Positions 54,784-63,263 of a stretch of DNA of 64,000 nucleotides are shown here, piece by piece (positions within the stretch are counted from its first letter, which is position 1; the number at the start of each line of letters is the position of its first letter). Below the pieces are notes generated by a model, which saw only the letters and a list, made by a program, of their open reading frames with translations, did not search any database and was not told the origin of the DNA. The stretch is from MGBC163016 sp964631345 (GTDB lineage Bacteria; Actinomycetota; Coriobacteriia; Coriobacteriales; Eggerthellaceae): the NCBI GenBank assembly GCA_964631345.1, contig CAZVWE010000003.1, positions 137,097-201,096 of the forward strand, written 5' to 3'. The position numbers were made by a program, and so were the translations under genes.

Positions 54784-55411
54784 CGATGCTTTCCTGTGAA
54801 GTTCGCGTTAGTTTTATAACCTCGATATCATCTACACCAGGTGTATTTTCAAGGCATGCTTTCAAGAAAACATCAGGCCTAAGCGATCCTGTATCTTTCG
54901 AAACGAGCGCAAATGTGGCTTTGTTCTCATCGAGGATTGGCTTGCCTATTAAATGATCCTCGACGTTAATCGTCTTGACCTTGCTTTTTTTTACAACATC
55001 AACCGTTAGAGGTATTTTGAGATCACATAACTTAGCGCTGAACAAAGCTTCATAGAAAGAGACCGGGTATGCAACACTTGCGGCCTTAGCGTTATCTTCT
55101 ATGTATTTACAAGTTTTAGGAACAATACCTAAAGGAGACGCGTCTACAAGCGCAGAAAGCGCTGCAGGTTCAGGCACATAAGAAATTAGAGATACATCAA
55201 AGATTTCATTTAATCCACCAACACCAACAGGTAAAGCTTGCCCAAAAGCAATTTTCATATGTGGTGAAAACCCGCATGTTACAGCAAATGGTAACTCTGA
55301 CCTTCTGACTATGCGCTCTAGCGCCCTAGTCATCTCTAAATGAGAAAGATATGCAAGTCTCTCGTTTATTTCATATGTGACTCTTAAGCGAAATGTTCTA
55401 TCAGGCTGCAT
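54776..55411 (-). CDS. TIGR03936/DUF2344 radical SAM-linked protein
   Basis: 211-aa protein matching the family usually encoded right after, or fused to, the TIGR03960 radical SAM protein. The N-terminal pattern YLSHLEMTRALERIVRRSEL and the SPHMKIAFGQALPVGV block are visible. Function is not known; the strict pairing suggests a joint reaction, perhaps RNA-related because the pair often sits near rne/rng in other genomes. GAGAGG precedes the ATG. Confidence 0.88.
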   Translation of the reverse strand: MQPDRTFRLRVTYEINERLAYLSHLEMTRALERIVRRSELPFAVTCGFSPHMKIAFGQALPVGVGGLNEIFDVSLISYVPEPAALSALVDASPLGIVPKTCKYIEDNAKAASVAYPVSFYEALFSAKLCDLKIPLTVDVVKKSKVKTINVEDHLIGKPILDENKATFALVSKDTGSLRPDVFLKACLENTPGVDDIEVIKLTRTSQESIDV

Positions 55412-55414
55412 ATG

Positions 55415-57280
55415 CTACAACCTCTCTTTCGCTATGTTATTGCTAACGCCTAATGACATACATACACCGCATTTAGAACAAGTATCCATTGTGCAGTCAG
55501 GAGTCGTAATTTCATCGTCTGCCAATCGTCTCTCAGAAACGAGGAACTCTTTACTTGCCCCAGTTGATATATGGTCAAACGGCATTCTGGTTCCAGCCTC
55601 ATAACTTCTGTGTGCTAAATCCTCAATATCAATCTCTAAGTCTTTAGCAGCATCTGCCCAAGCTTCTTCATTGAAAAACTCTGTCCAGGCATCAAATCTG
55701 GCGCCCTTTTGCCAAGCAAGTTCAACCAAATCAGCAATCCGACGATCCCCTCGAGACAAAACAGCTTCTAAAAGACTTGTCTTTGGGTCATGGTAACTTA
55801 CCTGAATTGCTCGTGTTTTGATCTCAGATTTAATGGAATTCACACGCGCTATGGCCTCATCTTTTGGAAGTTGCCCATCCCACTGAAACGGAGTTTGCGC
55901 CTTGGGAACAAATAGACCAATGGAGACATTTAAGCGCAATGATCCTCTCTGATCAGGCGGACACGATGACTTCATTTGATCAAACGCTGCATTTGCAAGA
56001 TGCGCAATGCCTATAGCATCATCTATCGTCTCTGTTGGAAGCCCAATCATGAAATAAAGCTTAACGCGTCTCCAACCCGCATTAACCGCAGCATCTAATG
56101 CACACATCAAGTCATTTTCTGTGACATTTTTATTGATAACATCGCGCAGTCTTTGTGTTCCTGCTTCAGGCGCAAACGTAAGACCGCCTTTTTTCTTACC
56201 AGCAACCTCTGAGGCCATTTCGACACCAAAAGAGTCTAAGCGCTGACTTGGTATTGATACCCGAATCCCCTTGTCTTCAAACTCAGAATTTAGAGAATGT
56301 AATATCTCTTTAATCTGAGAATGATCAGTCGTTGAAAGCGAAGTTAAGCTCGCCTCTTCATATCCAGTCTCTAAAAGTCCTCGCTTGACGGCAGAAATTA
56401 TATTTTCTGCATTGCGTTCACGAACTGGTCTATACATCATGCCAGCTTGGCAAAATCTGCACCCACGAGCACAACCACGAAGAACTTCAACATTTAATCT
56501 ATCGTGCACACAGTCAACATATGGAACAATCATCGGCTCATACGCATCAGATGTTGCAAATCCCTCAAATACTCTCTTTTCAATCACATCTGGAACACCC
56601 TGGATTCTAGGAACAGGACACAAAAGATGTGTTTCTTCATCCTCTACCAAATCATAAAGAGAGGGTACATATGCACCTTGCATAGAAGCCAAAGATCTCA
56701 AAATATCACCACGTGACATATGAGCATCCTTCATGCGCTTTATCTCTAACAACATTTCTGGAAGAAACTCTTCGCCTTCGCCAATCTGAAATACATCAAA
56801 AAATGGAGCATAAGGTTCAGGGTTAAAAGCGCAAGGTCCACCAGCAATCACAAAAGGATCCATATCCGTTCTATCTTCAGCACGAACGGGAATTTGAGCT
56901 AAATCTAAAAGCTCGCAAATGTTTGTTGCAGCAAGTTCATGCGGAAGCGTGACGCCAAAGACATCAAATTCCTTAACAGGATTACATCCTTCGATAGAAA
57001 ATAGCGGAATATGTTTTTCTCGCATCAATTCGATCATATCAACAGCCGGAAGAAAGGTTCGCTCAGCTGCAAGGCCATCTGTTGCATTTACGGCATTCAC
57101 CAATATTCTAAGCGCTTGGTTTGGTTGACCAAGCTCATAGGTATCTGGATATGCCATACAAAAGCCGAAATCAGCATCATTTGGCTTTACAGCAAGATAT
57201 TCATGGTTGATATAGCGTGAAGGTCGCTCAACTTTCCTGCAAATTGCCTCAATCTTAGGCCACAGATTAGTCTTTCTCAT
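55415..57280 (-). CDS. TIGR03960-type B12-binding radical SAM protein
   Basis: 621-aa radical SAM enzyme. The N-terminal third resembles a cobalamin-binding fold. The [4Fe-4S] motif CARGCRFC (CxxxCxxC) is about residues 269-276, followed by QAGMMYRPVRERN. FAPEAGTQRLRDVINKN is a family block. Near the C terminus a Cys cluster (CTMDTCSKCGVC) may hold another metal site. The downstream DUF2344 gene starts 3 bases on. The reaction is unknown. AGGATAC precedes the ATG. Confidence 0.9.
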   Translation of the reverse strand: MRKTNLWPKIEAICRKVERPSRYINHEYLAVKPNDADFGFCMAYPDTYELGQPNQALRILVNAVNATDGLAAERTFLPAVDMIELMREKHIPLFSIEGCNPVKEFDVFGVTLPHELAATNICELLDLAQIPVRAEDRTDMDPFVIAGGPCAFNPEPYAPFFDVFQIGEGEEFLPEMLLEIKRMKDAHMSRGDILRSLASMQGAYVPSLYDLVEDEETHLLCPVPRIQGVPDVIEKRVFEGFATSDAYEPMIVPYVDCVHDRLNVEVLRGCARGCRFCQAGMMYRPVRERNAENIISAVKRGLLETGYEEASLTSLSTTDHSQIKEILHSLNSEFEDKGIRVSIPSQRLDSFGVEMASEVAGKKKGGLTFAPEAGTQRLRDVINKNVTENDLMCALDAAVNAGWRRVKLYFMIGLPTETIDDAIGIAHLANAAFDQMKSSCPPDQRGSLRLNVSIGLFVPKAQTPFQWDGQLPKDEAIARVNSIKSEIKTRAIQVSYHDPKTSLLEAVLSRGDRRIADLVELAWQKGARFDAWTEFFNEEAWADAAKDLEIDIEDLAHRSYEAGTRMPFDHISTGASKEFLVSERRLADDEITTPDCTMDTCSKCGVCMSLGVSNNIAKERL

Positions 57281-57314
57281 GTATGTATCCTGTATATCTA
57301 ATTACTCAAAACAA

Positions 57315-58376
57315 TTACTCAGAGTCACTGTTGGAAGAATCACTGTTTGATTTATCAGAGATTTGTATTTTGGAGACATCTTTTGCAACGTCTACCACTG
57401 CATCTCTTGCTGTTTGTACAACATTGGCAAGACCAACAATGTCTCCGCCAGCTTCGAAGTATTCCATAGCGGCTCTGCCCATAGCTTCAGTTGCGCCATA
57501 CCCAACAGCACCGCTTATAATCCATCCGGCAAATGGGACAACCTTAGTGATACTTCGGACAACATTTCGACATATAAATCCTCCAGCAACTACGGCAACT
57601 ATTTCCTTGATTCGGGACTTATCAAGTTCTTGTCCATACGCAGTTGCAATTTGTAAAACCATTTTGATTTGATTTAGGGTCATGATTGGCATATCTGCAC
57701 CAGGAAGTATTGGCACAAATCCGATTGCCCCATTTTGAAGAGATGTTGATGTTACCGCATCGGTTGCAAGCGGTCTTCTCACAAATGGAAATGCCAGCGC
57801 AAAAGCAAGTTTTTTATCATCACATGCAGCGATTATCCATTCGCCCATACGTATCTGAAGGTCTTGAATTGCATCTTCATCCAACAAGATATTTCCATCT
57901 TCATCATTTTTAGGATCTGGTTTCTTCGAAATATTTAAGGTATGTGCAAGCGTTTGCGTAACACTTTTTTGCACAGCTGATTGAACCCTTACGGGCAAGA
58001 CAATATCAGCTTCAGGTACAGGGTATTCTGAATCCCCTGCAAGCATCTGCGCCGTATCCAAATTTTGAGTTACAACCATAACTGGTACGCCAATTTTGCG
58101 ATAACCCTGCGCAAGTCTACCCAAATCCTTAGAGCTTCCCGCCACTATCACTGCCATATCTTCAGATTTATCAGATGGTATCTTTTCGTCTGACAAATAC
58201 TCGATCGTCACTCGTGCATTTGCATATTTCGACGAAAACACAGATCTCACAACACCTGCAAGTTCACCACTTGCAGAAACATCAATCAACACAGAAATGG
58301 TAATAGGTGTTTTAGCTACCTCTTTAAGGTCTGTTGCTATCTGAAATACAGCAGGAATATCAACTGGTAGCTGCAT
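57315..58376 (-). CDS. DUF697 domain protein, function unknown
   Basis: 353-aa protein. The N-terminal half (to about residue 120) looks like an alpha/beta domain without a recognisable P-loop (ISVLIDVSASGEL, MAVIVAGSSKDL, VPVMVVTQN). The C-terminal half has the DUF697 hydrophobic pair (EIVAVVAGGFICRNVVRSIT and GWIISGAVGYGATEAMG), likely membrane-inserting. A Ser/Asp tail ends it. ATG 58376 with AAAGGA upstream lies 16 bases inside rodA. It sits between the wall-elongation genes and the radical SAM gene. Confidence 0.75.
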   Translation of the reverse strand: MQLPVDIPAVFQIATDLKEVAKTPITISVLIDVSASGELAGVVRSVFSSKYANARVTIEYLSDEKIPSDKSEDMAVIVAGSSKDLGRLAQGYRKIGVPVMVVTQNLDTAQMLAGDSEYPVPEADIVLPVRVQSAVQKSVTQTLAHTLNISKKPDPKNDEDGNILLDEDAIQDLQIRMGEWIIAACDDKKLAFALAFPFVRRPLATDAVTSTSLQNGAIGFVPILPGADMPIMTLNQIKMVLQIATAYGQELDKSRIKEIVAVVAGGFICRNVVRSITKVVPFAGWIISGAVGYGATEAMGRAAMEYFEAGGDIVGLANVVQTARDAVVDVAKDVSKIQISDKSNSDSSNSDSE

Positions 58377-59598
58377 ATTGAATATCCTTTCCAATTGGAT
58401 TCTCATGTGAGTATACAGATGAAATAAGTCCTAGCATCGTAAAATTCACAAGCATAAATGATGACCCATAGCTAACGAATGGAAGCGGGATACCTGTAAT
58501 TGGCATCAATCCGCAACACATCCCTATGTTTTCAAGAATTTGGAATAGCCACATTCCAACAATCGAGCAAATCACAAGCATTCCGAAAATATTTCCACAT
58601 CTTCGGGCAATTTTTAAACTAATAGCTATTAAGGCTATATACAAACCCAACAAAACACATACCCCAAGAAATCCCAGCTCTTCAGCTAATACGCAAAATA
58701 TAAAGTCTGTAGGCGCTTCAGGTAAAAATCCCAAAGAAGACTGAGTAGAATAACCAAAACCCTTGCCAAGAAATCCACCAGAACCAATAGCGATCATAGC
58801 CTGCTGTAAGTTGTACCCCTCATCGGTTCCTTCAAGGCTTTCTTGATTCATAAATACAAACAAGCGAGAACGTTGATATTGTTTTAGCAGCACATATTCA
58901 TACTCGCCTGATTCCTTTTGGTATTTCAAAAGTTCATCCACTGCAAAAACACAAGCGATAACAGCAATCAAAACACCAACTGTTATCAGTAGATACCTTA
59001 GTCTCGCACCCCCCATCACAAGGGCAGTACCTGCAATAAATAAATACACAAGCCCTGTTCCAAGATCAGGTTGTGTCATTATGCAAAAGAACGGAATCAA
59101 CAGCAGTAAAATGGCCTTTAAGTACTCTTTCACACTATCAAGACGCCCGTTGTATCTAGATATCAGACTTGCCGCAAAAAGAATAACTGTGATTTTTGCA
59201 AATTCTCCCGGTTGAAGTTGCATACCGATATTGATCCACGATGTTGCACCCATCTTGGTAACACCTATAACAGGTAAATGTGGAGACAATATCAATATGA
59301 CACTTACAATCAACAAAGGGTAAGTAAGCACGGCAAATTTTCTATAATCAAATGCCCAAAAAATAGCCATTAAGATAACGCCCATGGCAACACCTGCAAG
59401 CTGGCGCGTAAAACTATAGTCAGGGTCGTTTTGCACAGCCGAATAACAGATAATCAACCCGAATGCCACAAGCGCAAAGGCAATGCCTAGAAATGGGAAA
59501 TTAACGATCGAAAAGATTTTCGGACGTGGTTTTTGCGCAGGAGCACCTTCTATAGTTGCACCCGTACGAGCAATATTGTCAATCTGAAGAATCGGCAT
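58360..59598 (-). CDS. rodA: Peptidoglycan glycosyltransferase RodA
   Basis: SEDS-family lipid II polymerase of the rod complex. The 412-aa protein has about 10 membrane segments. FWAFDYRKFAVL, TQPDLGTGLVY and the C-terminal GIPLPFVSYGSSFMLVNF are SEDS family blocks. It follows mrdA with a 3-base gap and works with that PBP2. Confidence 0.94.
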   Translation of the reverse strand: MPILQIDNIARTGATIEGAPAQKPRPKIFSIVNFPFLGIAFALVAFGLIICYSAVQNDPDYSFTRQLAGVAMGVILMAIFWAFDYRKFAVLTYPLLIVSVILILSPHLPVIGVTKMGATSWINIGMQLQPGEFAKITVILFAASLISRYNGRLDSVKEYLKAILLLLIPFFCIMTQPDLGTGLVYLFIAGTALVMGGARLRYLLITVGVLIAVIACVFAVDELLKYQKESGEYEYVLLKQYQRSRLFVFMNQESLEGTDEGYNLQQAMIAIGSGGFLGKGFGYSTQSSLGFLPEAPTDFIFCVLAEELGFLGVCVLLGLYIALIAISLKIARRCGNIFGMLVICSIVGMWLFQILENIGMCCGLMPITGIPLPFVSYGSSFMLVNFTMLGLISSVYSHENPIGKDIQYAATS

Positions 59599-59601
59599 AT
59601 A

Positions 59602-61755
59602 CTAATCCGTCCTACCAGAATCTGTTGGAGTGTATTCGACTTCAACGGCATGGCCACTAGACCCCTCTATACGGCCAATTTCAGTTGTCTCTCCCGATGA
59701 TTTTGCTGCATCGCTTTCAAAAAGAGCCTTAAGGACATCTACAACAATAGGGCCTGCCGTATCGGTTCCACCCTTTCCTTCTTCAACAATACAAGCAACA
59801 ACGTATTTTGGATTATCGTACGGAGCATAAGCTACAAACCAAGAATCTGACCATCTATCAGAATGCTCCGCTGTACCTGATTTACCTGCTGCATCAATTC
59901 CTGCATCATTAAACAATGGTGCCATTACGGCACTATCAAGAACCATATCGTGAAGTGAATCTTTAACATATTCCAAATGTTCTGTATTTACATCTGGCTC
60001 TCCAATGACTTCAGGGGATGGCGAAAGTACAACATCTCCTGCGTTATTGCGAACTTCTTTGATCAGATGTGGCTTCATTAACTTGCCTGTTGCAATTGCG
60101 CCATATGCAACAGCAAGCTGCAAAGGAGTAACCAACACATCACCCTGACCAATAATCATGTTTGTATAATCGCCACCCACCCAAGCGGCCTCTGAAGGAA
60201 CATTTCTCCAATGCTCCTTTTTCCACTCAGGTGTAGGAATTCGACCAGAGGATTCATCTACAAGATCAATACCTGTAGGAGACCCAAAATTGTATTGCAT
60301 CAAATAATCCTGAAGAGCTGTCTCTGATATTTCATTTGTACCTTCAGGTCCATGATCAAAAAACGCTTTTGCGATCTCATAGAAAACTACGTCACATGAA
60401 TTTACGATGCCGCCATGCAGATCAAGTTCACCATGACCTAATAGATTCCAACATTTTTGCGGAATACCCGTATCAAAGCCATCCCATTTTCCAGTGCATT
60501 CCCAGCTCGAATCATAATCTGCAAATCCAATATTAAGACCAGCCATTGAAGTAAATGCCTTAAAGGTGGAAGCAGCTGCATACTGGCCATTTACAACTCT
60601 GTTAATCAGCGGAGAATTGGATTCTTCTGTGTTGTAAAGATCCCAAATTTCTTGGGATACCCCATTTGTAAAATACGATGGATCATATGTTGGATAGCTG
60701 GCCATCACGCATACTCCACCATCTTGTACATTAATGCCAACTACAGCACCCGCAACACCAACGCCAGTTCCAATGTCTCCTTCTGGGGCGATCGTCTCTG
60801 CCAATATCTTATCGGCTACGTATTGTGCATGAGAGTCTATTGTCAGATATAAATCAGAGCCTTTGGTAGGAGCTGTTTCACTTGCGACAGAAACAACGTT
60901 GCCCTTTGCATCAACCATAACTTTACGCATTCCCTGATCTCCAGAAAGAATGCTGTCATAACTCATCTCAAGGCCACCTTTGCCAACGATGTCATTTGAT
61001 TGGATTTCGCGACCAAAACCAGATTGTGAAAGCTCATCTTGCGTAGGAGATCCTGTATACCCAAGGATATGAGCCGCAAGCGCTCCATAAGGGTATTCGC
61101 GCACTGTACGGGTCTCAACCGTTACTCCCTCAAAAGCATCGGCATGCTCTGAGATAAATGCGACATCTCTAAGTTTTACATCACTTGCAACAACTCTTTG
61201 GCTTTGAGCGCCAGATGTTTCATCCTTGATTCGTTGGCGCACCACACCGTAAGGAATTCCTAAAACGGTGGACAGTCTTTGCATAGTATTTACATTGTTT
61301 GCCACATCAGGATCGGCAAGGACTGTTTGACTTGCACGATTTGCAACAAGTTCAACGCCTGATGAATCGTAAATACATCCTCTTGGGGCAGGAGTTGAGA
61401 TAGTCGTATAAAGATTCTCTTCTGCCTTATTTGCATAACCCTCAGACCCCGCAATCTGCATAGACCAAAGCTTTGCGGCAAGCGCTGTAAATACCCCACC
61501 AATTAAAGCCCCGAAAGCTAAAAATCGCCTAGACAAAGGCTCAGAAGCCTTACCTGAGGAATTCTTTGCATTTGTTGTAGAAAACTTAGATGTATCATCC
61601 GCAGATCCGGTCGCACCAACGCCGACGTTTTCCACCTCACCAATAGAGCCATCTTTACCATACGTGTCACTGCGAACACGCATCATCCAAAAAACAGCAA
61701 TTGCAAGTACAAGGATTGCTGCCGTTATAATCGCCGCAATAATGGCAACGACCAT
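59602..61755 (-). CDS. mrdA: Penicillin-binding protein 2 (transpeptidase) with two N-terminal membrane segments
   Basis: Class B PBP that cross-links peptidoglycan during elongation. The 717-aa protein has the pedestal domain from about residue 115, then the transpeptidase domain with the catalytic STFK, the SCD triad and KSGT. Two hydrophobic segments are seen at residues 2-25 and 78-97, with a 50-residue Ser/Gly/Asn-rich linker. Most PBP2 proteins have one. AAGGGGAG directly before the ATG supports the long start. It follows mreD by 9 bases. Confidence 0.94.
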   Translation of the reverse strand: MVVAIIAAIITAAILVLAIAVFWMMRVRSDTYGKDGSIGEVENVGVGATGSADDTSKFSTTNAKNSSGKASEPLSRRFLAFGALIGGVFTALAAKLWSMQIAGSEGYANKAEENLYTTISTPAPRGCIYDSSGVELVANRASQTVLADPDVANNVNTMQRLSTVLGIPYGVVRQRIKDETSGAQSQRVVASDVKLRDVAFISEHADAFEGVTVETRTVREYPYGALAAHILGYTGSPTQDELSQSGFGREIQSNDIVGKGGLEMSYDSILSGDQGMRKVMVDAKGNVVSVASETAPTKGSDLYLTIDSHAQYVADKILAETIAPEGDIGTGVGVAGAVVGINVQDGGVCVMASYPTYDPSYFTNGVSQEIWDLYNTEESNSPLINRVVNGQYAAASTFKAFTSMAGLNIGFADYDSSWECTGKWDGFDTGIPQKCWNLLGHGELDLHGGIVNSCDVVFYEIAKAFFDHGPEGTNEISETALQDYLMQYNFGSPTGIDLVDESSGRIPTPEWKKEHWRNVPSEAAWVGGDYTNMIIGQGDVLVTPLQLAVAYGAIATGKLMKPHLIKEVRNNAGDVVLSPSPEVIGEPDVNTEHLEYVKDSLHDMVLDSAVMAPLFNDAGIDAAGKSGTAEHSDRWSDSWFVAYAPYDNPKYVVACIVEEGKGGTDTAGPIVVDVLKALFESDAAKSSGETTEIGRIEGSSGHAVEVEYTPTDSGRTD

Positions 61756-61764
61756 TGACTCCCC

Positions 61765-62289
61765 TTATTGGTTAATTATTGACACTTCAGCCTGGCTACG
61801 CGTCCTATTCGTAAGTATGTACGAAATTGGAAATGCCACCAGACATATGACGGTATCATAAAGTCCGCACGTTAGCATTCGCCCAGTTAATGCCTCTAAG
61901 AAACTAACATCTTGACCACATGCTATACACAATAGCCCGTACATAATTTCGCCCAAAAAACAAGCTATTACCAAAATCCCCATAGGCATAAAAAGAGAAT
62001 CATTGTTCAAAGTTCTGAAAGCAAGTCCGCAAAGACATGCGATAACAATACATGTTAGAGCCATCGCGCCGACAGGACCTGACCCCATAAAATCGTAAAA
62101 TAAACCTGCCACGAACGGCACTATAAAAAACCTAGGCCCTGTTCTTAAAAGCGAAGTTACAGCCACAAAGCACAAAATGAAATTCGGCATAGCAAAGCCG
62201 ATAGTCATTATTGGAGACAAAAATTCTTGAAGAAGAATACAAATGATAGTGGCTATGGTGTATGCGAGCATACGTTTTGCTTCCATCAT
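61765..62289 (-). CDS. mreD: Rod shape-determining protein MreD
   Basis: 174-aa protein with five or six membrane segments and no charged domain, in the standard position after mreC. FVAGLFYDFMGSGPVGAMAL is the MreD family block. The ATG overlaps the mreC stop (ATGA), with GGGGGGAT as ribosome-binding site. Confidence 0.92.
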   Translation of the reverse strand: MMEAKRMLAYTIATIICILLQEFLSPIMTIGFAMPNFILCFVAVTSLLRTGPRFFIVPFVAGLFYDFMGSGPVGAMALTCIVIACLCGLAFRTLNNDSLFMPMGILVIACFLGEIMYGLLCIACGQDVSFLEALTGRMLTCGLYDTVICLVAFPISYILTNRTRSQAEVSIINQ

Positions 62290-63254
62290 TGCGCATCCCC
62301 CCCACTATTATCTCCAGAATTACCTGTGCCACCTTCAGCACTGTTACCACTTTGATCATCGCTTGTAGTGGCATCTTGAGCGCCTTGTTGAGATGACGTT
62401 CGTGCAGACGAACTTTCTGCACTAGCGCTAAATATAACCATCGCCTCTTCTAAAGACGCAGCGCGTTCATTCGGTGCAACAACAATTTGGCGAGTACCAT
62501 CGCTTGCCTTGCCTTCAATTCTCACAACAGTGCCAATCAAAAGTCCACGAGAATAGCTTCCACCTAAACCGCTTGTTAAAACAACGTCTCCAACCGATAC
62601 GTTTGCATCCTCAGAAACATTTTCTAAGTAAAGAGTTTCAGAAAGCGAGCCTCTAACTACCCCATCTACACGACTTGATTGCACCATTGCGGCAACCCCT
62701 GACTTTGGGTCAGTAATTAACCGGACGGTGCATGACCCGGGAGATACCGAAATGACCTGCCCGATTACACCGAAGCTTCCCATAACAGTAAGGCCTCGTT
62801 CAACGCCATCATTAGAGCCCACATCAAGCGTAACTGTTTGATTCCATGCATCAGTTGAGCGCCCAATAATCCTTGCTGAAACCCCATCTATTTTGTATGC
62901 ATCTTTTAAGTTGAGTAGACCCTCTAAACGAAGAGCCTCTTGTCTATATTCATCGGCCTGAGTTAAAAGTTCTGAAAGCTCTGCGTTTTTACGCTGCAAT
63001 TCGGTCAGAGTTTCGGGATCGGCGTTTGCATCTGCCATTTGATCAGATATATCATCGATTGCAGAAGACGCGGTTGCACTTACATATCCAACAGGAGCCA
63101 TAAATGATCTAAAAGCCTCCTGTGCCCTATGAAGGGTGCCATCTTCACCCTCTGTAGACCACATGCCCATAAGTAGAATAGACACAATCGCAAATGCGAT
63201 CAGAAAGCCTCTAGAGAGACGTCTTGGTATGTAATCTTGAAAACCGGAAGGCAT
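62286..63254 (-). CDS. mreC: Rod shape-determining protein MreC
   Basis: 322-aa protein with an N-terminal membrane anchor (residues 17-32), a coiled coil (about 75-110), then the beta-barrel domain (about 115-270). VTLDVGSNDGVERGLTV is a family block. The last 45 residues are Ser/Gly/Asn/Gln-rich low complexity. It links MreB filaments to PBP2. No ribosome-binding site is evident at the ATG. Confidence 0.93.
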   Translation of the reverse strand: MPSGFQDYIPRRLSRGFLIAFAIVSILLMGMWSTEGEDGTLHRAQEAFRSFMAPVGYVSATASSAIDDISDQMADANADPETLTELQRKNAELSELLTQADEYRQEALRLEGLLNLKDAYKIDGVSARIIGRSTDAWNQTVTLDVGSNDGVERGLTVMGSFGVIGQVISVSPGSCTVRLITDPKSGVAAMVQSSRVDGVVRGSLSETLYLENVSEDANVSVGDVVLTSGLGGSYSRGLLIGTVVRIEGKASDGTRQIVVAPNERAASLEEAMVIFSASAESSSARTSSQQGAQDATTSDDQSGNSAEGGTGNSGDNSGGDAQ

Positions 63255-63263
63255 ATAAAAATA

